Source: Gyromitra esculenta (lineage: Eukaryota > Ascomycota > Pezizomycetes > Pezizales > Discinaceae). From it: DNA of 64,000 nucleotides. The translations under genes and the position numbers were made by a program. Within the stretch, counting starts at the first letter, position 1. Every line of letters begins with the position of its first letter. This document shows positions 1 to 11,620 of this stretch, one piece after another. The notes beneath the pieces are model-generated. The model had not been told where the DNA came from and searched no databases. It saw nothing but the letters and a program-made list of their open reading frames with translations. Where the stretch lies: contig JBCAML010000002.1 in NCBI GenBank assembly GCA_038503075.1, positions 558,001 through 622,000 on the forward strand. Direction: 5' to 3'.

Positions 1-3000
1 TGTGTTCTAGCTTCTTCAACTTCCCAATCTGAGGCGGGAACGAGACGATATGATTCTTGTCGAGTACAAGCTTTTCAAGATTCGGCAGCCGTTCGAAAAT
101 TGTCTCATTCAGCGCCGCAATTTTCCCATTCGAAAGATTCAAGAGCTTCAATGTTGGCATAGCCGCCGGGAGGTTAAACCTTGTGACGGGATTTGAGTTC
201 AAATGCAACGCACGGAGCTTGGTGAAGTTGTTCTGGAAACAGGTAACCGCATTGTGACCGGCAATTACAAGCTCTAATCTAGGCAATTCAGACACAACGT
301 CAATATTATGGAGGTTATTGAATCGGATATCCAACTCCTTCAGTGAGCCCAACATTGAAAATGTTGGTGTAAGCGGACCAGATAAACGATTATTAGTTGC
401 CGTGAGGCGCTCCAGGGCTGAAAGTTGGCCAATCTCCAACGGGAAATTTTTGATCATGTTAAAGGAAATGTCAAGATCAACCAAAGTTACCAATTCACAA
501 ATGAACGCCGGAAGCTCTGTTAGATAATTGGAGGATATGTTCAAACTCCGGAGACTCTTGAAACGATTGAAGCATTCCGGCAAGGCTCTAAGTCGGTTAT
601 TTGCCATCTTTAGAGCGACCAACGATGCATGATTCTCCAGGGCGACGTTGTCCAACTCCAGCAAACGATTATTCGAAATATCCAAGTATGTTAATCGGGA
701 CGCTGCAGAAATGCTAGACGGAAGCTTCTCAACCTCGTTGCCTTGAAATTCGATCTTTCTCAGGTTGACACATTGCTGGATAAAGTCTGTCGGGATGTTG
801 AGGGAAAGGTTGCGTGAGAGATTCAACGAGATGATTTCGGGAGCTTTATGGTAAAGAGTAATCGGAATTGCCAGAAGATTGCGCCCTTGGAGATCAACGT
901 GGCTGAATTTCTGCAGCTTACCGAGACCGGGGTCTTGATCCTAAAGAAGGAAGTATCAATGATTAGCAAATCCTGCCTATACGCATACACATCTTGTTCC
1001 AAGCAAGTTTATATGTTTTAAAAGACTTTCTAGGGAAAATAGTAAATTTTAACATACCAAAGAATAACCACCCATGCGAGACATCATGAAAGTGAAACGG
1101 CACAAATAGCCATGGTCTTCTCGCCCAATCTCTTCCAGATGATCTTCTTCAGTATAACCAGCTTGCTCCAATAAGCGCTTTTGAATCTTCAAAGGCCTTT
1201 CATTGGGGCCAAGGATGCGTAAAAGGCCGTTCTTCTTCATAACGATTTGATAGTTTTTCAGATCGTCTTGCAGGAAAGATTTTCGGCCTAGCAGGTGCAA
1301 CACTTCTGTGACGGAAGTTTGCAGCCTGCAGGATAGCGTCGCAAATGTTGAGTCCGCTCGAAATACCCGTATACAATACTAGCAGAAAGTGAGCTCTCAT
1401 ACCCTTGAATAGACTCATTTCACAGAATATCCCCAAATAAATACCTGCACGTCTTCTACTTCGTCCCCTTCTTCCTCTCCCGATTTTTCGGCAACCTCAC
1501 CTGGATTCCTCGAATCCCAGCTCTCTGGCGGCTTCCAAGTAATATCAACTCCTACCGGAGGTGTTTTCTCTTGATTTTCCAACAAAAATGAGGTACCGGG
1601 CCTAGGTTCTGCAGACAACGCATCAGGAGCCTTCACAATGTCGTGGAGATTCGAAAAATCCGTATCAAGCTGGAACTCAGTCGCCTTCTTTTCGGGGTCC
1701 TTCATACGGCCCCGACGATTAAGACTTAAATCTCTCCTCGACTCAGGTCCCTCGTATGAGACTCCCCGCTTTGCAGCGCCCACTCTTCCATGGATATCTG
1801 GTGCTCTACCAAGCATTCGCTTCCGTTGTTGCATCATTTCCACTGGAGCATACTCAAGCGATCGAGGGTTCACAAACTCGTTGCCACCAGCATTAGAGGG
1901 CCTTTTGGGAGGAACGTGAACTGGCGAGATACCACTCGCAGCCACAGCTATCGGCTCGGTACTCTTTCCTTTAGATACTTTGCCTCTTGTTGGAGGAGAA
2001 ATATCTTTCTCGGAATCGGCCTGGCCTTCCTTTTCTTTTTTCCAAATCTTATCCCACAAAGATGATTTCGTCTTCTGAGGATTCTCGCCGGGAGATTTAG
2101 GTGGATTGTTAGATAAGGAGCTAGCAACTGAAGGAGTTGGCGATCCAGGCCGTGTTAGTCTCGTCTGTGATGAATGGGAGGAGGCAGTCCCATCTAGATG
2201 TAGCCTGAGACCTTTCCGATAGTCATGACCTGTCAATCCGTGCAAGGACAGAGATTCTTTATGTGCTGATGATGGTCGTGGAGGTAACTCTTTGTCAAGA
2301 CCTTTATCCCTATCCCTATCTTTGTCCCTATTTTTGCGATGAAGGTGTAACCTATGAGAATGCGAGGAAGTTGAGCTTTGATCCTCTCGCTCGAACCTGC
2401 GTTCGTCGATCGCAATTGGAGCATCATGCACAGGAGCGTCACCTAGTCGACGTATGTCCTACAAAAAGGCTGACCTTAGCTTCCAATACTCAAGTCTACA
2501 TGCCGTTTCATAATTGACGACTCACCTCTAGATCCTGGTACAGGAACGGAACCACATCTGAGGAAGGCATTGGTGTCCGAGGTCGCGAATTCGTAGGAGT
2601 AGTAGGTCTAGGGAAACCGTAGTGCGAGCGGGGCGTGGCATTCGGTGGCAATGAAGTTTCAGATGAACCAGGACTTTCTGTGGCATTATCGCCTTCGCCA
2701 AAGATCTTCCTTATGAAAGATTTTCCTATGGAGGACTTTGAGCCCGTAGATGAAGCATTCGTGACAACAGAGGCAACTGACGGCCTACGGTCATCCGTAG
2801 GGAAGTAGCCATCGGACACCCGATCTCCAGAAGACGGAGCGGTGCCAGGCCGTAGCGGAGGCGAAAGTTGATATTGTTCATGACTATGTTGCGTATGTTG
2901 CGAGTGGCTGTCGAAAGCAAAATTGCCATTCAGGAAGCTCGCGGGCGGAGTTGAAGCAGATCCAGCAGACCCATTCATGGGTGAATTGGCTTGTGACGGA

Positions 3001-3065
3001 GGATTCTGGCGAAGGATGAAAGGAGGGGTTTGAAGGACCGAGAGCTCGCGGCGATGGTCGCTCAT
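1..3065 (-). CDS. CYR1: Adenylate cyclase, N-terminal part (gene runs off the window start)
   Basis: This gene makes cAMP downstream of Ras and G-alpha in fungal nutrient and morphogenesis signalling. Four exons can be modelled on the minus strand: 3065-2526, 2458-1445, 1378-1058 and 940-1, joined by GT-AG introns that keep phase 0 (938 codons visible). The order is a Ser/Pro-rich low-complexity N-terminus (about residues 1-500), a Ras-associating domain (about 519-625, with RILGPNERPLKIQKRLLEQA and YLCRFTF), then leucine-rich repeats from about residue 640 to the window edge (units such as LDISNNRLLEL and LNISSNYLTELP). This RA-LRR order is specific to fungal adenylate cyclases. The PP2C-like and cyclase catalytic domains must lie outside the window. 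The first ATG at 3065 is a choice; an additional upstream 5' exon cannot be excluded. Confidence 0.9.
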
Positions 3066-6000
3066 GATCGGACCAGTGTTGGGCGAGGACAGAGGAGGGG
3101 AATGAGCAAAAGAACCGGGAGATACGTTTTGTTCCCTATCAAATCTGTAGATCCGGCGAGTGATGCGGATAGCCGCAACAACATCGCGTCAGCACTCAAT
3201 GACATCGTGATTGGAGATCAAACAACTAAACTCCACGTAAACCACCACCACCACAGCTCAAGTTCAACCTCAACGAAACATTCACCACACAGAAAAGCGA
3301 GAGGTGGGAAGAAAGGAAACAAATAAATAGAAATCCAGTGCAGGGGTAAAACAATAATATTATGAATGAAAACCGAAAGAAAGAAAGGAAAAGAAGCACT
3401 CACTTTCGGGGCCTTGCTGGAACTTGAATAGGATTCCTAGTTCCCTGCGGCATTGAAATGTCTCCGTGGCGTGATGAATTCAATGAGTGATACGAAGTCG
3501 CCGAGTTCGTCCTCTGTCGCTGTTCGTGACGGGTCATGATGTATGCGATACGTGATGATACTCTCTCCACTGGGAGGAGGGGTCTTTAGCGGTGGGGGGG
3601 TAGGTACGGCGTTTCTATCAACCACCACCACACACAAAAAACACAGATATCCCTTTATCGCCTATTCTCGTTTGTTCTTTTACTTTGCTCGTCTTCTCTC
3701 TGGTTTTTGTTATTTTTGTGTTTTCTCTCCGCTGGCTGGCTGTCTCTCGCACACTGGCAGCAGAGTTGTTCGCGGTTGTTGAACACAGCACCTGATGCAC
3801 TAGACCGCCATGACACGGCAGCGATAGCGTAGTTTCGGGGATGGTGACGGGCAGATCAAGCGGGAGCGAAGAAGAGTGAGGATAGGAAGATGAACCAGGA
3901 AGCAACAAGGTGGGAGGGTGAGGTGCGAGGTGCGAAGAAGATGCAAGGTGAAGCGGAAGTAGAGCAACAGCAAAAAAAATGTGGGGGGAACGATGATTGG
4001 AGACGAACTGCAGCTGTCCAGGGCTTGGGTTCTTCAGTGTATCTTTTCGACGGGATTTCTGACGACTCTTGATAATTAATTGCTATCACCTATTATTATT
4101 ATCATTACTATCGTCTTTCTGATCTGCCCTTGTGTTCCGGATGGAACGAAGCGAGGGGGCTTTAATACGGCACACCCCAGTTGGGATATTTACCTCCACA
4201 CACATGCAGCGTGGGTGTTCCTAGGCCGAGTGACACGCAAAACGATTGGGCGTCTGCTCCACCACCCCTCCCTCCCTTCCCTGCCAGCGCAAGCACAGGA
4301 GCTCGGGTTTCTGCTCTGCTCCAGCTCCTCCCCTCTAAAACAATCCCGCTCAACCCCTCCAGATCCTCGGTATGGTACATGTATTTCCTGGCAGCCCACC
4401 AAATTTGAGCGAAAGCACGCAAACCCAGATAAATATATCAAGGGTCTCTCAATGGCTCAATCCACATAATATGTATGTGCATGCATGTATGTAGTCAGAT
4501 TCCACAACACTACATGTAGCCTTATATACTACATACATGTAAGTTACTACATGTAGAGTCGATATCCACATGATGATGATGGAAGACCCAAATCAATTAC
4601 CATCTTTCGTCTAGCGCTTGGCACATGCCTAATCGCCAGACCTTCGGGTAGGGTGCAGCGGTTGCGTCCACCCATACAATACATGTAGCTAGAGAACTGG
4701 GTTATGAACATTAATGTTTAACCCCCCCCACATGTACAAAGCTGCGCGATACCCACATCCACTTTTACCTTCGTCATGACTAGATCCTGCGCTGCATTCT
4801 CTATTAGATAAGTAATACATATAGTTTATTGCAGTCGAATAACTCGGAAACCACTGCAACTCGTTGGACGCAGCTGTGCATCCATTTATCTCTTAATGTA
4901 AGCGAGATCACCTACAAAGCGATCTAGTAAGGATCGAAGAATGACTCGCAGAAGGGAGACAAAAATTCCCGTAAATGAGATGGAAAAGAAAGTTGCACCG
5001 GAAGGATTTGAGTAAACTCAAATAAATTAACTATAAGTCTAGCGACAAGATTAGAGTAATCAACAAAGCTTTACTATTTTCCGATTTGGGATTTCCAGGG
5101 ACTATTTTGGTTTCTATTGAGGCTGACAGTTTCTAGGGCTGGGGTCTAGAATTGGAAGGCTAAACCCACCACTTCATTCAAACCTACACTCAATAATAAG
5201 AGATTTTCAATGCATGCTCGATTCGGGATTAGAGGCCGTCTAGGATACCGACCAAGGCCTCTGCAACACTTTACTGCCAATCTTCAAGCTTCCTTTCTTT
5301 AAGGTTAGCGCTTGGACGTAAAAAAGGCTAATGACTACATGCAGTCTAGATCTACTATCGTTTGTTCACGGACTTCTAGAGACTGGGAGCTTTCGATTGG
5401 AAGGAATGGTAGTATACCAACTCTATTTGCAATAAAGCTGGTTAGGAGGAACTCCACCCTTTAGCGCTAGACTATATGGAATGGTAGTAATGTAAATAAC
5501 ACAATGCCTTGAATCTCTAGCAGCCCTTATCTCAACTTCGCAGGATTTTCAATACTCCCATACCGGGATGAAGAAACAGAAGGAAATTATCTGGTTAACC
5601 TAATTTAGGCGTGCGCGGTAAATATTCTTCTTGAGATTTAATATAACAACCTTTGTGAATAACGATTGAACTATGAATAAAATAGACTTAGATGATGGAA
5701 GGAACTGCAAAACAGCACATAAATCTCTACGGAAAAATACGAGAGGTGATTAAAGCTCGAGCCCACAAAATTATCAAGGTAGGTATATATCATATTTTAC
5801 GGTTTAGGCGTCGTACCAAGATTCGCTTTAGAGCAGATACCATTATTAGAAGCCTAAGCTTAAGGATTTACCACTTGTAATGTTGTGTGGTTTTTTCTCC
5901 ACTATCTGGACCTGGAGAGGCTTATATAACTGCTAAGTGTGAGAGTGTGTTTAAGTTAAAGATGTCTCTGTATGGGAAAAAGCGTATTACTTTCTACTGG

Positions 6001-9000
6001 TGCCTCTAGAATGGATGCTATAATATTGATATACGGCGTTCGCTGGGTTAACAAGCATGGAAAATGCTGTTTGGACCTTCTACACTGAGTTCCTAGACGC
6101 CAATACAAATTTAACTCCGCCAGCTATATGACTCGATCGCGAAGATTGCCAAAATGTACAAAGTCTCATTTTACTGTAAAAAAAAAAAAAAGCCGAACCC
6201 ACCAGGTATATTCATAAAAAGATACATCTGGATTCAGATTCCTTAGTAAGGAGGGCTTATAGCTACTGAACTCCTCTAAAAGTTGTGCGCAACTAAGGCT
6301 ACAGGTGTATTGCCAGTGTTCAAAATATCGATATCACTACCCCGTTAACGAGATAAGATTGGATTATCGACACAGTAGACATGGACACATGAGTAAGTAG
6401 CCTTTGGAGAATCCGAATCTTAAGAGAGTGGAGCCAGAGATGGGAACCGCTTTAAAATAGGCCGTCAAGGAATTCAGCCAGACATTCCACAACATATATG
6501 CATGACTCAACCAGCAAGGGTTTCTTAGGTAACTGCTGTATGCACACCATCACCATACACATACAACCGCGTCCCAAAAGTCTTTGCAGCCCACTTACTA
6601 CCGAGCTGAACCATCAATGCACTGAAACTACAGTTTCGTTAAAAAGGGATCATCTAAGCGGTACAATACTACGTATTCCCAGCACGTCAATAATTATATA
6701 TATATTTCCCTTTCTAACTTCTATCTTCCAGCTTAGTTTCGTGATCTCTCACGTTGCAAAGACTTTTGGAACACGGCTACGCATGTATATATCTAGAATC
6801 TACTCAACACATCCAACAGAAACTTCTTCTAATCACACACGTAAGGCACAAGATAAGTGAACTCGCTGGAATGTTCGACAGGACATAATCCTCTTAGCCT
6901 TGTACCTTCGCCGTCAGGTGAGGATAATTCTATCACACAGTATAACGGCGGGTGTTTTCTGGCGCTGTAGAGAGAGTTTCCGGGAGAGGAACCAATTTTT
7001 TTGGTGCGTAATTAAGCAGGCCGTCCGGGCCGATGTATATTTCCCTGACCCAAGGAATAGTAGTGATTTCCTTTATGGTCAGAATGGCTAATTTTAGCGA
7101 ACATCTCAACCAAAGTTTTTTGGTTAATGCAAATATTCCAATTAAGTGTTCGCATAGCGTAGAGGATACGTGGCATACTTGCATTCTTCTACATTTAATA
7201 GCACTAAGTCTCTATGTTGCATGAGATATCTTAGTTTAGTTTGGGAAATAGTGACCTTATCCTCAAAACCATGAAAAGCTTAACGTTTCCTCCGTCCCCA
7301 ATCGGAATCTCTCCATTTCTGCGCCGAGCTCCGCGAGCATTGCAGAGATTTTAGTTCCAGAAGGTTCATCTTTATCTGGGATGTATGGTATGTCACATAT
7401 TGATCACATCTGGGACGAGGTTGGCCTGGTATATTTTTCGAGAGGTTCATGCGAAACTTAGCAACTTGATTTCCGTATTCAGCTATTAAAGTAATGAAGT
7501 GGGCATTAACTGGGTCTAGCCAAACGATGGTAACTGAGTTAGTAGGTCTGATAGATACGTTATCGAATTCGTGACCGACGCCGCGAAAGTTTTCGATTAT
7601 CTGACGTGTCATGAGGAAGCCAAGTAGCACTACACCCGCTTTCCCTCTCTCCTATGTAGATGGTTAGTTTATTTCTAGCATCTACATCGATGTTGCAAGC
7701 TCTGGCTGTAGATGTGCTGGCGCTTATCATAAAATGCAGCCCCCGATACTTCCACATTTTGGTTCCAGGAGTATATAAAGATACTTAGTCTACCAGCCGT
7801 CTCAAGGAAGCAAAGTATGGTATACGGTAGAACTCTCTGAGATTCCAAATTTTTGCGAAACCTGACCAAATTTCTTGTTAAGATTGAATGATTCTGCGCT
7901 ATCAGTTATAAATTTTTGTGCGGTGCCTTTCCCAGCGAAAAACTTAACCCGAACATTAATCCTAAGCGCACCTTTAGGGACTTCGATAGATTGCTAGGCG
8001 AGAGGCACAAGCTTTAAGATTATCCTCGGCCGGCTTGAGAAATTGCGTTTCCAATAGATTGTAACTCTCTTCCAGCTCATAGAGACCCGAGGTTAGGTTC
8101 ATGGGGACGATGATGATATCATAATTTAGTGTGATAGTATAGTGATCTTCCTAATCATGCACACCTAATGACTTATTTAGGAAGTTTACATCATAGGATG
8201 AATTTCCCACGTTGTCGTCAGTTTGCAGAGACATGAAGCCTTGAAACTCACATATGTTTCTTCTCGAAAAGTGTGATTAACATAATCCCACTCGAGGATT
8301 ATTGATCCTGGCTGGGAGGAAGCTGTGGGAGAGAATGTCAGAGAATGAGGAGTTTTGATAGCATTACTCTGTGGCCTTCTGGGGCTAAAGGGATAGCTAT
8401 AATATTTTGTAACACTCGAACCGAAAGATTCTGCTTTATTTGTTAGAATTTTAATGGAGAAGGGGAGAGGCAAATGTACGTATACCCATATATGGATAAA
8501 ACATACTTTATCAAACTATTATAGGTTCCCAGGGTATTTATGGTTGTATATAGAAGTAGAGCTGAACAGGCGGAAATTCGAGTGGGTGATTAGCTATAGA
8601 GATTGTAAAACGAAAGTGAGTATCAAGAAGGCACGTGTATACGCGTACGAGGGGGGTCGGAAAGCGACGAACATTTTTAGTCCAAACAACACCTAAACCC
8701 CCTATTTTACCTCAGCACAAAATCCAATATAAACCCATGTTAGGTGATAGGGTTGGCTAGCCATCCTGTAGAATAAATTATCTGATTTTAAATTATAAAA
8801 AACGCACATATCAAGAAAAGAGCGGCAGAAAGTAAATACCTCCTAGCCCAAAAGCGGTTGTAGGTGGCAACAAGCACAGTTTTTTCTGATCGACTTGAAT
8901 TCTGTGCAGCCTGATCTCTTATCTCAATATTTATTCTACTACATGCAGCTACATGCATGGAGCCTTATGATTGTAGTGAATCAAGGATGTATTCAAAATG

Positions 9001-9975
9001 TGCATCGCTTTCAGGCACCCCTGATACATGACTCCCATCTTGCTTTTCTAGCGCATACACATGTGATTTGCGTGACTGTTTCTTGTCCCATTTTCCCTAC
9101 ATGTATCCATGTAGAATTGGCCTGGACGGTCTGGGTTCAAAACAATGTGTACATGTATCTTGGTTCCTGGCAGGCTGCTTTGTACCGCACTGCCGATGCT
9201 GCTATGTATCACACAATTCGCTTCCTTTCTTCAAATCGATCGTGCATTACATGTGCTGTAGCAAGCACTTGGGATGGGGACGAATTCTCTTGCTGGCGCT
9301 TCGTTTCCTCGAGGAAAAGTTGACTTTGGCACTGACCACGTGCTTTTCTCAGTTGCATGGACCCGGTATAACTACATGTATATGTAGTACATGCACCTAT
9401 ATCGGTCTTGTTGCTAGATTTCATTAGTATGTACATATTGTTACTATCTTTAGTACATCGGCCAGAACTTCAGATATTTCAAAACTCCATGTTTTCATGG
9501 AATGTAATGTGAAAAAGGGTGTTTCATCACTCCAAATTTCTGACACTATATGGATAATCGCGCCCCGGGCCCCAAAGTCCTGGTACCCTATAGTTATAGC
9601 TTACTACATGCAATAGTAAACTAAGTAGTTGTAGATTAAGCTGGGGGCAGTAAGTTGGAGGCGATCAAAACTATGGAAATATTGATATATTAATAACATC
9701 TAATAACTTTATATATATGTAGCTACCTTCTACAGAAACTACCACCTCAACCCGCCGGCAAGTCGTGCTTGATAGAGAATGGTGCCAAGGCTTTTCGGAT
9801 AGCGCTGTATATAGTCTCCAGTAGTAGTATTGTAGAAACACGAGAGTTAACGAACGCCCCAGGTAGGGCGGAGTAGTTAATACCACTGCCAAGATCTTTT
9901 CGATGAGCTGGAAGTCCAATGAATGCTTTAAATCTTGAGTTACCACAATTCTACAATAGTTCTACCATAGGGGTA
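3066..9975. other. Gene-poor intergenic region upstream of adenylate cyclase
   Basis: I see no convincing gene in this 6.9-kb stretch. The first kilobase is the 5' flank of the adenylate cyclase gene and holds pyrimidine- and purine-rich tracts and a short CCA microsatellite near 3240. The remainder has only short open frames without conserved motifs or plausible splice structure. It carries many copies of the palindrome TACATGTA (for example 4511, 4534, 4548, 4680, 9098) and an A-run near 6179-6192. Spliced non-coding or lineage-specific genes cannot be ruled out from sequence alone. Confidence 0.55.
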
Positions 9976-10200
9976 GGGGAAAACCTGTCACCAGATTTGG
10001 GTGCTGGCGGCGGTGCCTCTCTTCATGCTCGACATTCTGATGCTCTTTTTTTCGCCAGGTAACATTTAATTCTTTCTCCCTGAAGCCTCTCTACTTTCTG
10101 TAAGCTTATTGTAAAAATTTAAGTGTTTCCGTGGTCTTGAGCTGAGTTGGCGGTCGAGTTTCACACTGCCAGCACCGCCACCTGGTGACAGACCTTCCCC
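9976..10200. mobile_element. MITE-like element with GGGGAA...CTGTCACCAG inverted ends
   Basis: The left end reads GGGGAAAACCTGTCACCAG and the right end, read on the other strand, GGGGAAGGTCTGTCACCAG. Similarity continues inward for about 20 more bases, including GGTGCTGGC. The element is about 225 bp with no coding capacity. The target duplication is unclear: TA precedes the left end, but no matching TA follows the right end. A related single end lies near 18676-18706, and the shorter hairpin at 10406-10573 shares its CTGGCGACAGG core. Confidence 0.6.
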
Positions 10201-10405
10201 ACATTAATAGTATCGTATCTGCCGTCGAATTACGGCCCAGATTTGCGACCACTTAAAAGCACAGCGCTACGTGGCCGATGCGCAGAGCGAGCCCTGAGTG
10301 GTGACTTTCTAGTTTTCTCTTCCACGTTCAGCACCATATCGGGTTTGGCTTGGAGCATAGCTGGGCCGTATTTCGACAGTAGATACGGTACTACTGGTGG
10401 GTATG

Positions 10406-10573
10406 TCTGGCGACAGGTGAAGTGAAAGATCTTAATTCTTTCTTCCCTTCACAACTCCTTCTGAGGCCTAATAAACGTGTCAAATGAATCAAGAATGCTA
10501 TGTGTTAGGCATCAAACAAAGTTAGTTAGAAAAGTATGAAATTTGAAGAGCTGCATCACCACCTGTCGCCAGA
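10406..10573. mobile_element. Short MITE with 14-bp perfect inverted ends
   Basis: TCTGGCGACAGGTG at 10406-10419 is repeated as its exact reverse complement at 10560-10573. The 168-bp unit has no open frame of interest. Its terminal motif resembles the ends of the element just upstream at 9976-10200, so both probably belong to one family. Confidence 0.55.
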
Positions 10574-10670
10574 TTTATTTTTTTAAATCTGAGTTTATCC
10601 TGGAAGTCAACTAACAGAAAAGGGTAGAATCAGTGATATCACGGATCGCCCTGATCCCATACCATATTAC

Positions 10671-11137
10671 CGAGAAAACCTTTCTAACGCTAGTCACTAG
10701 CCACAAACACCTTTAGAATACCATCCAACGCCGAGCATAATCAGAGACACACGGAACCCTCCGCCTACCACATAAACAGCCCTGCTATCGACCAAATTCC
10801 CTAGTTTCTACTAGATATAGTAACGCTTTGAGCACGTCGTCTCCCCAAGATTCTCCCCAAGCTGCCCCAAATACGCCTCACTTAAACTAAACAATGTCCG
10901 ACAGGACCATACATGCTGACCCGAAGGGCTCCCATCGCTAAATGCATCTAATCATTATTTATTTAATTTAATTTGTTCGATCTTATCCTAGAACCTTAGG
11001 CTTGGGGAGTAGGAATAGCATGGTAGCGCGCTGCGTATGGTTTAGGTAGAGGGTTCCGTGTCTCTGGTTGTGCTTGGTGTTGGATGGTATTCTAAAGGTT
11101 GTTGTGGCTAGTGACTGCCATTGGAAAGGTTTTCTCG
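10671..11137. repeat. Long imperfect inverted repeat (about 95-bp arms)
   Basis: The arm at 10671-10769 matches the reverse complement of 11043-11137 at roughly 80-85% by eye. Many differences are C/T or G/A transitions. The arms enclose about 270 bp without a gene. The structure lies about 480 bp upstream of the start of the SRC1-like gene, so it could be a decayed foldback transposon or a hairpin in that gene's upstream region. Confidence 0.65.
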
Positions 11138-11330
11138 TTGCAACTGTTTCATGTGTACATGTAGTGAGTGATGGTCCATGTAGTTGAGTGGCGTAACTAA
11201 CTATTGGTTTGGCGTTGCCATGTGTTTTGTTTTGCACTATTGCTTGGCAAGACATCGCCACCTTGTCACATCGTTTGTGTTGTGTCATTTCCCCCCACCA
11301 ACCCTGACAACCTCATCTTCACTCCAACAT

Positions 11331-11353
11331 CATCACCATCACCATCACCATCA
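11331..11353 (+). repeat. CATCAC/CACCAT microsatellite
   Basis: A short tandem run of CATCAC-type units lies about 270 bp upstream of the start codon of the SRC1-like gene, probably in its promoter or 5' untranslated region. Confidence 0.6.
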
Positions 11354-11620
11354 GCTTCTTTTCTGTTACAAGCCGCCACTTCACCCCTCCTTTGCCTTAA
11401 CATAATAGCATACTGCAACTTTACTGCAATTTTCCTGCTACTGCAGCTCACTACCATCGTTATTTTTGCACATCTTTAATTTCTCTATCACTCCCTCATC
11501 TCCTCGCCATCGGTTAACTTTGGTACTATCTCCGCTTACCCTCCCCCCACAACCACGTACTACCTATTTGGTTTTCTTCTCCTGTCCACTTCGAAAGCTT
11601 GTATTGGTCAGAATCTCGTT

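Noticed and set aside
6498..6860. 120-codon open frame
   Set aside because: Composition and context match intergenic DNA, and there is no recognisable motif.
8895..9427. Cys-containing open frames of 119-142 codons
   Set aside because: No signal peptide, domain or splice logic; they contain several TACATGTA palindromes typical of the surrounding non-coding DNA.
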